Shown: positions 20,325 through 29,151, counted from the first letter of the stretch. The stretch is 64,000 nt of DNA from Heliopora coerulea (GCA_030142905.1 JASJOG010000115.1:315001-379000); one strand, 5' to 3'. Notes: a model not told the origin generated them from the letters alone. Made by a program: numbers and translations.

Positions 20325-21267
20325 TATGTATATATGTTTATAATTTCTCCACTCGACCGTCCATCAGCCATTCCTCAGCTAAATAACATTCCTTGTAATT
20401 ATTCTAGGTATTGTGCGCTCTCGTTAAGAATGAAGACTTCACAGTAAGTAACTCATTTAATCATCTGCCCCGACGTTTCATTTTTTTCGAGTTTTATTCG
20501 ATAAGTGATAGAAATAGTCATCTCATCTTAAACACAACACGTAAATCCCAAAGCGCGCTGAGCATCGTCAAAATTGAGCATTAGAACGGTGCAAAAGAAG
20601 TAAATATCAAGTTAAAAAAACCCCCAAAAAACCCCAAACAAACTCGACCAACGTAAGTCTAGTAATGTCCAAGCTTGGGTTTCCGTCAAAGGAAAGACTT
20701 AGTGAGCATGCAGTGGAAATATTTTAAATAACAGCAGCAGTAGTCCCTCGTTGTCTCTCTTTTATTGTGAAAGTTACCAACGGACAGTAAGCGTAACCTA
20801 TATGTTAAATGATGTAGGATATTTACTAGTTCCTATCTGATATAAATTAAGCCCAGAAGTAGGATGATCGTAATAGTACACCTGGAAGCTAACAACTAAA
20901 CACGAACCTGTAGCAGTCAAAAATACAAGCACAAAGTACTTACAAGCTGCAAGAGATACTTTGAAATGCACTTTTTTGTGCTTTAAAATTAAGTGGAGTA
21001 TCCTCCAAAAAGAAATTGTCTTAGTAGTCTTCTTGAACTATTTCTTTTAAATTTCGTGACAGCATGTAGTATTTTATTTTTAAATCTAATGTGAACATTC
21101 TTTGTCTCATTTTTTTTTACTCTTTTCCTTTTTTTTCTTTTTTCTCCATGTTAGTTATGGTAGTTTATGGTTGGTGTGATGATTAACGACTTAATGAAAC
21201 GTAGATGTTCATTTCTGCTTCTTAAAACAAGTTGTTTTTTTCATATTAGGATGATTCAAAACTTTGA
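3132..21267 (+). CDS. Mucin-like receptor with a PTP-fold pseudophosphatase domain (13 exons, 2049 aa)
   Basis: Exons joined by eye with consistent phases: 3132-3195, 9250-13961, 14941-15066, 15747-15890, 15989-16309, 17063-17144, 17213-17274, 18083-18214, 18566-18697, 18847-18998, 19073-19241, 20408-20443, 21250-21267; the sum is 6150 nt. Order of parts: signal peptide (1-21); Thr/Ser-rich 31-residue repeats (~109-1326); two membrane-proximal segments (~1337-1462 and ~1489-1592); transmembrane helix (~1615-1634); CCCR juxtamembrane; one PTP-fold domain (~1795-2044). The fold is clear from NYINANFV, HPLSNTMRDFW, VSHFRFTSW and VVHC. Catalysis is unlikely: the P-loop is HCSEGQGYTG, so the phosphate-binding Arg is Tyr; WPD is WSD; the NRY-loop Tyr is Ser; the Q-loop Gln is Cys. 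A role as a cell-surface scaffold or decoy is inferred. The start has a strong Kozak context (A at -3, G at +4). The last two short exons and the exact end of exon 4 are the least certain. Confidence 0.85.
3611..3946. repeat. Tandem duplication of a 168-bp block
   Basis: 3611-3778 and 3779-3946 align end to end. Both start CACGT-GGTTAGCAGCTTTTAC and share GAGGCAGACTGGGGCTTGGA and GAGAAAAGCGCCAGCGGTTC. They differ at scattered sites, so the duplication is not recent. Neither copy is coding. Confidence 0.9.
4829..4854. repeat. AAAT microsatellite
   Basis: About six copies of AAAT in an AT-rich stretch within intron 1. Confidence 0.85.
5118..6574. mobile_element. Non-autonomous hAT-type element with 8-bp target duplication
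   Basis: The element runs from 5126 to 6566 (1441 bp), flanked by perfect 8-bp direct repeats TGAACTAG at 5118-5125 and 6567-6574. Termini are CAAGGGCG and the inverse CGTCCTTG, a short terminal inverted repeat of CAAGGRCG type with one mismatch. An 8-bp duplication is the hAT signature. Subterminal stretches are G-rich on one side and C-rich on the other (GTGGGGGGGA / TCCCCCC). No transposase is visible; open frames of up to 117 codons inside show no recognisable domain. Confidence 0.85.
7363..8022 (-). pseudogene. hAT transposase C-terminal fragment
   Basis: Reading on the minus strand, the frame is open from about 8022 down to the stop at 7363, some 220 codons without an initiating region. 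It contains CLKIKYRNAYSILVKRPDKN upstream and ends with the hAT dimerisation signature: LPNLTTLIAVKNTISTSTAS, then VERAFSAMNRI and LRSTLLPERLSDL. Full transposases of this family are 500-700 residues, so the catalytic Asp-containing N-terminal two thirds are missing; the break is in the TA-rich stretch at 8030-8060. Confidence 0.88.
8034..8061. repeat. TA microsatellite
   Basis: About 14 TA dinucleotides inside the hAT element, at the point where its transposase reading frame breaks off. Confidence 0.9.
9250..13961 (+). CDS. Exon 2: giant mucin-like repeat exon plus two membrane-proximal segments
   Basis: A single 4.7-kb exon with acceptor TTCTCATCAG|GA and donor AAG|GTAAAT. It starts with about 87 diverged Thr-rich residues, then about 39 units of 31 residues of type GLTSSVSPTTGQGIVVATQD-TSTIVPTITAS, about 42% Ser/Thr and without Cys. 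Some variants carry NTS or NTT sequons, so both O- and N-glycosylation are likely. After a Pro/Thr stem come two non-repetitive segments. One has Cys at CTKENV, ICELY, YCF and KCG; the other begins VYIIVTMSYTWRDFCG and has VIINRDKNCANP. Their size and alternating pattern next to a membrane suggest SEA-like or other alpha/beta folds, but I cannot assign a family. Confidence 0.85.
9510..13160 (+). repeat. Coding tandem repeat, 93-bp unit, about 39 full copies
   Basis: Each unit is 93 bp (31 codons), beginning at the GGA of GLTSS at 9510 and repeating every 93 bases to a partial unit at 13137. Units 1-33 are nearly identical. Units 34-39 (from 12579) are clearly diverged, carrying PEIGNTTQNTST-type sequence. 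Within the array a four-unit cassette (VVPTQN, IATQD, GSG, GPR variants) recurs four times at offsets of 651, 465 and 651 bp, so 9789-10904 is an almost exact copy of the following 1116 bp. Because the period is a multiple of three and stop-poor on the other strand, long antisense open frames appear and are not genes. Confidence 0.95.
13962..14940 (+). other. Intron 2 of the receptor gene
   Basis: No exon recognised. It contains at 14189-14220 the motif AGGAAACCGGAGTACCTGGA followed by GAAAACC, which I recognise from memory as a fragment of an interspersed repeat widespread in marine animals. The rest is unremarkable. Confidence 0.6.
14941..15066 (+). CDS. Exon 3: transmembrane helix
   Basis: 42 codons, phase 0 to phase 0. 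The acceptor is CTGCGAACAG|ATA and the donor GTG|GTAAGG. After a polar stretch (VEFGGENRPRTSEMSDTDK) comes the hydrophobic run IWLAVGIILGVILVLLFFYV, about 20 residues, which reaches the exon end. The only other long hydrophobic segment in the protein is the signal peptide, so a single-pass type I topology follows. The next exon starts with CCCR, a typical palmitoylatable stop-transfer sequence. Confidence 0.85.
15180..15650. repeat. Degenerate GT-rich hexamer repeat in intron 3
   Basis: About 470 bases built almost entirely of GGTGTA, GGTGTG, GATGTG and AGTTAT-like six-base words, almost free of C on this strand. No two words are consistently repeated, so it is a cryptic simple repeat of period 6 (with 12 and 18 multiples). 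Many GGG/GG runs make non-canonical G-quadruplex structure possible. It is not telomere TTAGGG. It lies between the transmembrane and juxtamembrane exons. Confidence 0.85.
15747..15890 (+). CDS. Exon 4: juxtamembrane segment
   Basis: Acceptor ATTTTAAG|TGT. It encodes CCCRQTTKENDAERGTNYYV followed by an acidic, His-rich stretch. Cys and Arg directly after the helix fit the inner membrane face. Two donors are possible in the same phase: CCG|GTAGAT at 15890 (used here) and TTG|GTGAAC at 15848. Neither is a strong match, so the last 14 residues are uncertain. Confidence 0.65.
15989..16309 (+). CDS. Exon 5: cytoplasmic linker before the PTP fold
   Basis: Acceptor TTTCACAG|GGG, phase 0, 107 codons. 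It is rich in Glu, Asp, Asn and Ser with no Cys, ending in a helical-looking MAIEDLQKFLEQSGNESQKN. That end resembles the helix that precedes the catalytic domain in receptor PTPs. The donor GAG|GTTAAA is weak but keeps the frame with the next exon. Confidence 0.7.
16761..16829. repeat. TA microsatellite
   Basis: About 70 bases of AT dinucleotides interrupted by AAAT twice. Confidence 0.95.
16909..17008. repeat. Compound TA / TG / CGTG / TA microsatellite
   Basis: TA repeats, then about 13 TG dinucleotides, then CGTGTG units, then ACATATATAATATATA. Alternating purine-pyrimidine throughout, a sequence type prone to Z-DNA and length instability. Confidence 0.95.
17063..17274 (+). CDS. Exons 6-7: start of the PTP-fold domain
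   Basis: Two short exons, 17063-17144 and 17213-17274, joined across a 68-bp intron (CCA A|GTAAGA ... TTTTCAG|AT CCA). They encode MERNRSTALVPNPETRVKLP then GENNYINANFVK. NYINANF is the hallmark second motif of the PTP fold. The preceding pTyr-recognition loop, normally KNRY, reads RNRS, so the Tyr that stacks on the substrate ring is replaced by Ser. Confidence 0.85.
17275..18082 (+). other. Intron 7 of the receptor gene
   Basis: No exon or recognised repeat in these 808 bases; AT-rich, ending in a clear pyrimidine tract and TTAG acceptor. Confidence 0.6.
18083..18214 (+). CDS. Exon 8: PTP-fold core
   Basis: Acceptor CCTGCTTAG|GAC, donor CTG|GTAGGT, 44 codons, phase 0. It encodes the FIVTQHPLSNTMRDFWTVVW segment, equivalent to the YIATQGPL...T..DFW..VW block of PTPs, followed by VSVIIMVNDQEKD. 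GPL is changed to HPL here. The fold is otherwise well kept. Confidence 0.85.
18566..18697 (+). CDS. Exon 9: PTP-fold central sheet
   Basis: Acceptor ATTTTTCAG|GAA, donor CAG|GTTAGT, 44 codons, phase 0. It contains ENYHNYWLDHKN, corresponding to the KCxxYWP block of PTPs; the usual Cys and Pro are absent. The rest forms the strands before the WPD loop. Confidence 0.85.
18847..19241 (+). CDS. Exons 10-11: WPD loop, degenerate P-loop and C-terminal helices
   Basis: Exons 18847-18998 and 19073-19241 split the active-site loop at the Ser codon (CAC TGC AG|T), a frequent intron position in PTP genes. Exon 10 has VSHFRFTSWSDAGIPDPNQF, with the WPD Asp kept but Pro changed to Ser, and ends MVVHC. 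Exon 11 begins SEGQGYTGVAIAADIG. PTPs have HCSAGVGRTG: here Ala is Glu and the invariant Arg is Tyr, encoded TAC, two changes away from an Arg codon. The following IVCTKELYNLIFK lacks the Q-loop Gln. Confidence 0.88.
19699..19733. repeat. TA microsatellite
   Basis: About 17 TA dinucleotides, next to a TG-rich approach and 60 bases from the GAAACGTC-type motif. Confidence 0.95.
19813..19869. repeat. Perfect 20-bp inverted repeat
   Basis: Left arm ATAAGTAAATACGAAAGACA at 19813-19832 and its exact reverse complement at 19850-19869, loop of 17 bases, immediately followed by TA repeats. Confidence 0.95.
20289..20322. repeat. TA microsatellite
   Basis: About 16 TA dinucleotides followed by TGCATATGTATATATG, 85 bases before exon 12. 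Confidence 0.95.
20408..20443 (+). CDS. Exon 12: end of the PTP-fold domain
   Basis: Short exon, TTATTCTAG|GTA to ACA|GTAAGT, encoding VLCALVKNEDFT. It fits as the last helix of the PTP fold, continuing LYNLIFK from exon 11, and keeps phase 0. Reading through the donor would instead add about 44 unrelated residues before a stop. Confidence 0.6.
20444..21249 (+). other. Intron 12 of the receptor gene (tentative)
   Basis: No exon recognised. A poly-pyrimidine tract at about 21110-21147 is notable. If exon 13 is not real, this is 3' UTR. Confidence 0.4.
21250..21267 (+). CDS. Exon 13 (tentative): terminal codons and stop
   Basis: Acceptor TTTTTCATATTAG|GAT after a pyrimidine-rich run. In phase 0 it gives DDSKL then TGA. 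It is short enough to be accidental; the alternative is that the protein ends by read-through after exon 12. A possible polyadenylation signal AATAAA lies at 21755-21760. Confidence 0.4.
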   Translation, partial: DDSKL

Positions 21268-24200
21268 AGATCATTTCTCTTATAAGGAAGATGAAAGAAA
21301 AGCAAAAAATTAGGAAGACGTTGGTGATCAAAGAAATAGCACAACAGTATCTCTACGTATTCTAAATACGAGAGAGGAGTGTCAATTATGTGTTGTAGCA
21401 TTTTGGTCTTGTTTCATTAGGATATATTATTATCTAAAATATTATTTCAGCACTCTAATAAGAATGTAGCCACGTGCCACATACTTCCACAGCAATGTCA
21501 CAACGACAAAGTGTTTTGAAAATGTTATAGAATTTTTACAAGTTCGTAACCAAGTTGCGACTACAATTTTTCGGCTGAACGTTTTGTAGTTTGCCAAACA
21601 GAATTTGCGGAACTTCATAATTACTTGGTTTTTGCTTTGGCACGACCACCTGCAATGAACTGTTTGGTATCAGGTACACAGTCAAAGTTCATTTGTACCA
21701 GTGAATCCTTCCGGGCGAGTTAGTCTCTACCGCTGGCCATTTGAACTCCTGGTTAATAAACAAACTAAGTTAAGGCATTGTCTTTATGTATGATGTCGGT
21801 AATCAGTTTAGGTTCTTTTAATGACCTCCGTGGCCGTTTTTTCGGGCAAAAGTCCGATAAAGGCTCTCTCGGCAATCTAGTAAAATGTACGTCAGGTTGC
21901 ACAGCAACGTGGTGGTCACGTGGGTGTCCTTCTATAATTATTGAATTAAAATTGAAAGAAAATATTCATAAAATCATTTTAGTGGTTAACACGTACGGTC
22001 TTGATTCGTTCACCAGGACATTGATGTATAATCGGGGGAAAAATGGCCAGTGTAAGCGAGCCGTAAGAACGATTACGTTACCACTGACAAGCAATATTGT
22101 GAGTGGTGAACTACTTGAGATTGTTGTTTAGTTGGGTATGATGGGTATTTTTAACACAGGAGTATATCTTTGTAGGGATTAGTTTGGGTGAGTTGTCGTT
22201 ACAATTACTGCCATATTCATTCATAATTTTATGAACAAATATCTTAGGACCAATAGTACATGAATCACTAGCGCGGTTTGAACATGTTTAAAACACATCA
22301 GCGATTACTGGCCCGTTTAATCAACGGGACCGTGATAGTGAAACATCCAGCACTCATTATAGGTTTCTTTGTATTCCGCCTGAAATAGCTTCGCAGCACA
22401 GAGTAGAGAAATACCAAATTCTCGCCATGTTGCAGTGGTGTTACCGTATCTTGTAAACGGTCTTAAAATAGGAGTCTAAAATAAAGCTGGTTTGCTCACA
22501 ATTACACAGGACTTTTGTAACTTGCACGACATCTTTGTAATCAAAAAGCGCATAAGTAGTTCACAGTTTACACTATTAGAAGAAAAGTACGTTTGTTAGA
22601 AACGATTCTGTATCAGATGGAAGTATAACCTGTTTAACACCATAAATTAAAAGATATTTTGAAAGTCTTTTCTGTCTAAAGCTTGCTTTTAATCGTTTGA
22701 CCATCATTTTCGCAACGAGGATGTTCGACCAAAATTATTGAACGTGCAGTTCAAAAAATGTTGCACGAAACATGGCTGGATAAGAGTTGCCCAAAAAGTG
22801 GGATCCTTTTTCTTTTTTTTTGGCCACCGATGGAACGTTACATCTCTCAACCTACAAGATGCATTTCGGATGACAACAATCCAACTTTTGACAGGTGTTA
22901 TGAATGTTGCTGACTCTACCGAGGGTGTAACCTGTAGTATTACTGACGATCTTGGACGCAAAGATTTTGTCAAGATATCGAGAACAGTTTAGTTATAACC
23001 TACAGTATTTTTCACTAGGTTAAAACCAAGGCTGCCGAGAGCTGAGACTGTCTCAGGAACACGTTCGGAGGTGTGAACAGTACAAGACCCAGAAATTTAG
23101 CTTCAGAGTTAAGGCAGGAACACGCAAACATTGAAAAGTAAAACTCCAGCTGAAGCGGTGGAACATCTGCTGATTTTATTATTTTATTGTTTCAAATTAA
23201 AAGAATCTCTACATTTTGTAACCTATATAAGATATAAATGTCTTTAATTAGATGATCTGAGAACATTACAATTAGTAGAACTAAACGTAAGTCTGACTCT
23301 GTCGCGGAGAATGTAGATGTGCCAGCTTTGTTCAGAGGGTGAAATTCACTCGAATATGATACAACCAAGACTCGTATAGATTTTACTTTGACAAACTGAA
23401 CAAGAAGGAAGCCCAGCAGTCGCAATTATTTGCGGGCCTCATAAGCTACGGCTCTTGGCCTCTAAATGTAATTAAAACTTTTCTGTTAGCTCCACCTCAA
23501 CATTGTAAAGTTTTAAATGTTTTCCGAACGTCGGGTTCAAACAAACTCCGGGGCGTTACTTGTTCACCGCTATTAACCAAGAAGTCTCATCCATTTCATT
23601 GAGGTCCAGCGCAGCCAAATGTGTAACAACAGAGAAGTTTTCAACCGTACTTCTCTTCTTGTTCAAGCGTAGGTACAATTGATGGGGTACAATTGCCATT
23701 CAGATAAATAAGATTATGATTAGGAGTGTAGTAGGCGTATCAGTTGTTTTATTGCTAAATATCCAACATGAAGCTCCCCGCATTGCTCTATCTACACTTT
23801 CATTGTTCCTATAAATGGATCGGTGATATATGGTTCCGTGAAAACATGTAACTGGAACAACCGTCAAACAACGTTAACGAAATAAATCCATTTCATTTCA
23901 ACTTCTTTCGGCTATTCTTTGAGGGTATTAGGGTAAGTAGACGGTTCAATCAGAGAATAAAAATTTCTTAACAATACGTCCGTTAATCACCGTGCTCAAA
24001 TTAATCCACATAAAACGTGAAATATTCTTAGTCCATTTAAATCGATTCATGTAATCATTCTCTTCGACTAGTCTCATCTTATCCATGATGACTTCAGCCT
24101 TCTTTCAACTTCTCTACAGAACAGCTGCGCAGTTCAAGGTAATTGTTATTTCGTTCATTGATTTCACCACAACCAAAACCTGTTTTCTCTACTCAAAGAA

Positions 24201-27200
24201 AATTTATAACAATATATGACAAAGCATATAGTATTTAAAACTAAGGAGGACAACACATTAAACGAAATACGTGGTCATTAACAAAGTCTTACAACAACGA
24301 AAGTAATGAAGAAAGAATGAATACCTCGACTATTACGGAAACCGTTCAAGCCCAATAATTACTCAAGAGCTCTTTAACATGCAAATCAATCTTTCGGACG
24401 TGTAGAGAACTGCCATAACAACTCATCACTTGAGTGATAAAGAAATATCTCTGGCATTATTACATGGGAAGTCTGGTTAGTTTCACAAGGCCTTTCAAAA
24501 CATATATCGTTTTGGCAATCAAAACGACATTTGGTCATCGAGGTAAGTTTGCCCTATAGCAAGGTGTGCTTTGTATTGAATATTAACAGGAATCACAACG
24601 TTTAGTATTAAATATTTAGACCATGTTGTCAATGGTATCAAATGCGCCAGTGAATGTAGTTCTTTAGTATAACTATTAAACTAGGATCGCTTTTCCACAG
24701 TTTGTGTAACTTCCCATTCAGCAAATGAGATTTAACCAAACCCACTTTGTCAGCCCGAATAAATATTAAAAGAATAGAGAATTTATCCACTTGATAAAAC
24801 TAATCCACTCGGTAGATTATTCAAGATTACAAGAGAAAATACATATCTCAGATCCCATTACATAACACATATCTGACACGCAAGCATTTGCCAACCAGTA
24901 AATATTGGGAAAGCAGCTGTCGAAAATTGCGAAACTCAAAATACGGTCTGCGTGACATTTGGAAAGGAAGAAAGCTCCCTCCAGGGTTTTATCAAGTGAG
25001 AATTTTTTAGAGTACTTTAGGACCCCGCTACCTCAAACTTCCAAAGGAAACAAAAATGTTTTCAAGATTTCGGTAGTTCGTAACATCAGGTGGCAAACTA
25101 TGTTGATGTCGCCTGAATTCTACTATAATTTCTTTGAGGTTTGAATGGTAAAATATCATTCGTATGTTGGGTTGCAAAATATTGGATCTAACTGATCCAA
25201 TTTTGCAATCCAGGCCGCTGGATGTTGAATCCGAGGTTCAGAAGGCCAGTCTAGCGATATTTACGCGATCGCATGTTCCAAACCGAGACAAATCAGATGT
25301 GTCAACCGAAGTCGTGAAAGGCTGACCAACACGGTATGATTGTCTCATATTGTTGTTGATCCTGGCATATGTGATTTACTAACAAGAGCCCTCAGGACGT
25401 GTTGCAACATTCGCGAGCAAATAGTTTGCAGGAGTTGAAGTCGGAACAGTTATTTATGTATGCCAGAGAGAAGAATTGTAAATTGGATACGATTAGAAAC
25501 GTCCGAAAAAACTTAACCCTTTCGTGCATGATTTTTTCCCCTTTTGTTTTACGTCTTCCTTTTTTTCTCCAATTGGTTCTTTCATTGGTTCATTTGTTGC
25601 AATTTGTTGTCGCACGACTAAGGTATGCATGCAGGTGAGAGTTAAATAACCTCATGTAACAAACACATCAAAGTTATATAGAGGAAGATGCAGAAGTTGG
25701 GGTAGTATTGAGCTCTAGTGACATGGGAACTCAGTCTTTCCTTTCCATGTGAATCACTCCAGGAACCGGATAGGAAAATGTTCACGTTCGCAAGGCAGCA
25801 ACGGATTAAGACCAGGGTAGTATCATCACAAAAAAACTCGAGCGCTTTCAAAAGTGAACCAGGAACAGAAACGATGCAGTTGCAAACCGTTTTATTTTTG
25901 CGTATGCAGAATTTCAGGACCAGAAATTCGAATTGCTGGAATTGGAAAGAAAAGCAACAACTGTAAACTTTTGTGAACACCGATAAAGTTGATCATGTGA
26001 AAATGTCGCTAGGAAATTCTCCAGCCAATTAGAAACGCGAAATGCCTTTTTCACTCGAGGCAAAATTGTCTCATCTAATCAGGAGCGCGTAACGACTTTC
26101 TCAAGTTTTTCCATCAGTGTAAAGAAAATTTCGCTAGTGCGAAAGAGGGCCGTTTCGAAGTACTTTTGTGCGTTATCTGCTCGCTCCTTGGTTTGTAACA
26201 AAAATCGCACTTGCTAGACCTGCTCATCGGTTTGCTTATGTGACGTGACCAAATCGTGCGGAAATATTGTATTCGTATCGGGTTGCCTTAGCAACCAAAT
26301 AACGTTCGCACACACATCCCATTGATTGATCTATACACACATTATATGTAGCGCACGATTCCTGAAGTTTTTCAAACGTAAACATCACGGAGAGGAAACG
26401 AAATAAGCCTGTCCTTTTTAGGTTTATTTTGGGAAGTCAGCCATAGCCCATACAACCGTTTACAGATACGTCCACGTAAGATAAAGACATGGAATAAACG
26501 TCAAAACTGTTCCAAATTGTAATAGTGTGTCTATGAAACGTTAATGACTTATACTGAAGAGTTTTCACGATCAACAGACAGCAAGGGTATTTCAAAATGC
26601 AAAAATAGTGCCTTGGAATTCAATGTCAACACAGCTATAACTCCTTAATCGAAGTAGTTCAAGGACCCACTCTTGGCAAAATAATGTTTATAAAAATGTT
26701 GTTCAGACATTTGTTCTGCTGCGTGGGATCCATCAGAACTGACCATCAAAACGCCCACGGGGTAAAGCCAAACCTAGTGGTAAACATGTTTTCGACAGTT
26801 GCCGTTAAAGTTACCATCTGATGAATATAGATACTGAAAACAAATAGAAAAAGGATTAAAGATCAAAATCATTGTCAAACATTACAGCGAAAGCAAGCTT
26901 GATATTAATCCAAAAAATAGGATGCAGCCTTGAAATGTGGGTAGTGATTTTAAATCCATTACGATCACATAAAAATAACGAAGTGGCCTATAGGGTAACC
27001 AGAAATTCACTTCTAGGAGGTCAACAGATTAACGCTACGGCCCAACGCCTGGTCATTCAAAACCCTGGTAACCTGAATTAGTCCTGAACAAGCAATGATC
27101 ATTGTGTCAGTGTAACATAATTATGACATGATCAATATATCAATGTAACATAATTATGACACTGTCACGCAAACAGAGTTGGTGACAGGGGAACTTGGCA

Positions 27201-27874
27201 CCTGCCCCCCGACTAACTACGCCAGTGGAAGTGCCGGAATGTTTGGGTCAGGTGGTAAAGTTTCCAAACGTCATTACTTTCTGCTCTATGTAACTGGTTT
27301 TACAGGACTAGAAACACTAGAGGCACAAATATTTCCTAGTGCCAGAAATATTTTTGCTTCCTCATGCAGAGCCTTTTTGGCGAAGTCGGAATTGATCGCG
27401 GCAGCCGCACCTCACACCCTTCGCTCTTGGTTTTAGTATTTATGCTTACAATGTTGACAACCTAAATCGAATCATGAAACAAAACAGATTCCGAAAAGGG
27501 TCATCTTGATTCGAGCTATAAATCAAGAGACACAAATATTCTTTTCAGAATCTGTCTTGTTTTTTACTTTGTAAAGTTATCAGCTGGTCATTGTTTTTTA
27601 AATCGAATTAGGCGTGCATGAAATTGTTGGGTTGTCCTTTAAGTCATATTTAATAAAAACTGTGATCAGCTGGCAATTATCATTTAATGTAGCGTTGTTC
27701 AAACGATGCCAAGAGACCAGCGATTATAATCTCACATGTTAAGCGCTGGAACATTCCGTGGAGGTGTAACCAAGGCAACAGTCATCACGGAATATAAAAA
27801 AAGTGTTTAAAAAACTCCTTATTTTCTGCTATTTTGTAGAAAAAGGATCAAAGGAGAGTAGAAAACATAAGCTT
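21268..27874. other. Intergenic region between the receptor gene and the GPCR gene
   Basis: No recognisable coding exon on either strand; open frames of up to 117 codons lack domains and splice-site support. A pair of near-identical 22-base blocks (TCARTGTAACATAATTATGA plus CA) sits at 27107-27128 and 27140-27161, a 33-base-period duplication. Otherwise I see nothing definite. Confidence 0.5.
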
Positions 27875-27937
27875 ATGATTGCTCCGGAGTGTCTGTGCAA
27901 ATGGTCAACACTTTATCGTGATAGTCACCTTGAGTAA
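27875..27937 (+). other. Upstream open reading frame in the GPCR leader
   Basis: ATG at 27875 opens a 20-codon frame (MIAPECLCKWSTLYRDSHLE) ending with TAA at 27935-27937, eight bases before the proposed GPCR start at 27945 and in a different frame. If it is in the mature mRNA it would lower translation of the receptor. Whether the transcript includes it is unknown. Confidence 0.4.
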
Positions 27938-27944
27938 TCTTCAT

Positions 27945-29123
27945 ATGACACTTGTAAATACTTCATCAAGACCAGGAATGTCTGCCACTCCATATCAGCC
28001 AAGTGATCCGTCGCACGTGACAGTTATTTTAAAATTGATTCCGCTGATTCTAATTTTTCTGGCATCTCTTATTGGAAACATCCTGCTTGCGCGTTCCGCT
28101 TCCAGAGGAACTTACCGAAAAACTGGAACAAACATGGTAATACTTAGTCAAAGCATCGCTGACCTAGGAACTACGTGTCTCGTAATTCCTTTCGCAATTG
28201 TTGCAGTTTGTAAAGACAGGTGGATCGTAGGACAAGCTCTCTGCCAACTTAATGGGTTTCTTAACATGTTATTTACCGTTGCCACTTTATACAACCTTTC
28301 TCTCCTCGCCTACGACCGATTTCTAGTGATCGTTCATAAAAAGCACCGAGTGTTGTCTCGTGGAGAGGCCAGGATAGGAATTATCTCACTTTGGTTGATA
28401 TCCTTCGTTTTTTCTTTTCCTTGGATGGATTATGCTAGCGATCATATCAGAACAGTTTACACACCTGGATTTTATATTTGCTACTTGAGATATTACCATC
28501 CTCTTGGAGCTCTTGAAATTTTCATTCTTGTCTTTGTGTTGTTTATTGGTGCAGCAATTCCGTCCGCCATAATTACGTACTGTTTTTATCGAATTATCTC
28601 TCTCTACCGGGAACACCGGGTCCGTGTAACCCCGGTGTTTGTTTCTAATGTGACGAAGTTTGCCATGGAGGAATATTCCCGGTCGGTATATACGTCCTTG
28701 TTAATGATAGGCACTACCATGATATTTGTTTTACCATCATGCTTCACTCTGTTCATTGAAGGACTTCAGGTGGCATCCATACCTTACTCATTTGAGACGG
28801 CAACGAAATGGATAATGTGGTGTCATTGTACAATTAAACCAATCATTTACATTTGTCGGAACAAGAAGTGGAGACATAATTTTGGTAGACATTTGCAATC
28901 TTTCCTTCCTACGAGAGCTCTATTTTACGGTCGTCCACCGCCCAAGTCACGAGCTTGCGTCATTTTTAAGAATTCCGAGACATCAAGTAATGTTCCGGCA
29001 AGTTACATGTCTAAGAAATTCAACGAAGAAGACATTGTACGGAGAAAGAATCTTGGGATTCACATTCCCAAAGAGGCCTGGAGCGAAGAAAGATTTGTTG
29101 ATCTTTGCGCAAAAGAAAGTTGA
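27945..29123 (+). CDS. Rhodopsin-class (class A) orphan G-protein-coupled receptor, single exon
   Basis: 392 residues from the first in-frame ATG; the open frame continues 22 codons upstream without another ATG. Seven hydrophobic segments: TM1 ~27-50 with GN (44-45), TM2 ~63-88 with SIAD (Asp73), TM3 ~98-130, TM4 ~145-165, TM5 ~188-220 with Pro206, TM6 ~248-272 with Pro264, TM7 ~286-305. Cys100 and Cys179 should form the extracellular disulphide. N5 is an NTS glycosylation site. Oddities: DRY is DRF (124-126), the TM6 CWxP is replaced by IFVLPSC, and NPxxY is KPIIY (298-302). No ligand class is indicated; an intronless, diverged receptor of this kind is common in expanded cnidarian families. 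It probably couples to a G protein at the plasma membrane. Confidence 0.9.
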   Translation: MTLVNTSSRPGMSATPYQPSDPSHVTVILKLIPLILIFLASLIGNILLARSASRGTYRKTGTNMVILSQSIADLGTTCLVIPFAIVAVCKDRWIVGQALCQLNGFLNMLFTVATLYNLSLLAYDRFLVIVHKKHRVLSRGEARIGIISLWLISFVFSFPWMDYASDHIRTVYTPGFYICYLRYYHPLGALEIFILVFVLFIGAAIPSAIITYCFYRIISLYREHRVRVTPVFVSNVTKFAMEEYSRSVYTSLLMIGTTMIFVLPSCFTLFIEGLQVASIPYSFETATKWIMWCHCTIKPIIYICRNKKWRHNFGRHLQSFLPTRALFYGRPPPKSRACVIFKNSETSSNVPASYMSKKFNEEDIVRRKNLGIHIPKEAWSEERFVDLCAKES

Positions 29124-29145
29124 TCAAAAAGTATTTCACTATCAC

Positions 29146-29151
29146 AATAAA
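29146..29151 (+). terminator. Candidate polyadenylation signal of the GPCR gene
   Basis: AATAAA 23 bases after the stop codon, with a second AATAAAA-like run (GAAATAAAA) a few bases on. Confidence 0.5.

Larger units (their letters stand above)
19242..20407 (+). other. Intron 11 of the receptor gene, with retroelement-tail-like sequence
   Basis: Holds a TA stretch at 19551-19563, a minus-strand TGATGA...GAAACGTC motif at 19628-19658, TA microsatellites at 19699-19733 and 19867-19883, a perfect 20-bp hairpin (19813-19869) and another TA microsatellite at 20289-20322. The arrangement suggests one or more Penelope-like element tails inserted here. No coding segment recognised. Confidence 0.6.

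Noticed and set aside
16565..20386. Open frames rich in Tyr-Ile (IYIYIY) on both strands
   Set aside because: They are translations of TA microsatellites with no flanking domain.
24088..24139. ATGATGACTTCAGCCTTCTT ... TTCAAG followed by GTAATT, resembling a short first exon
   Set aside because: No downstream exon in matching phase was found within the region before the GPCR, so chance is more likely.
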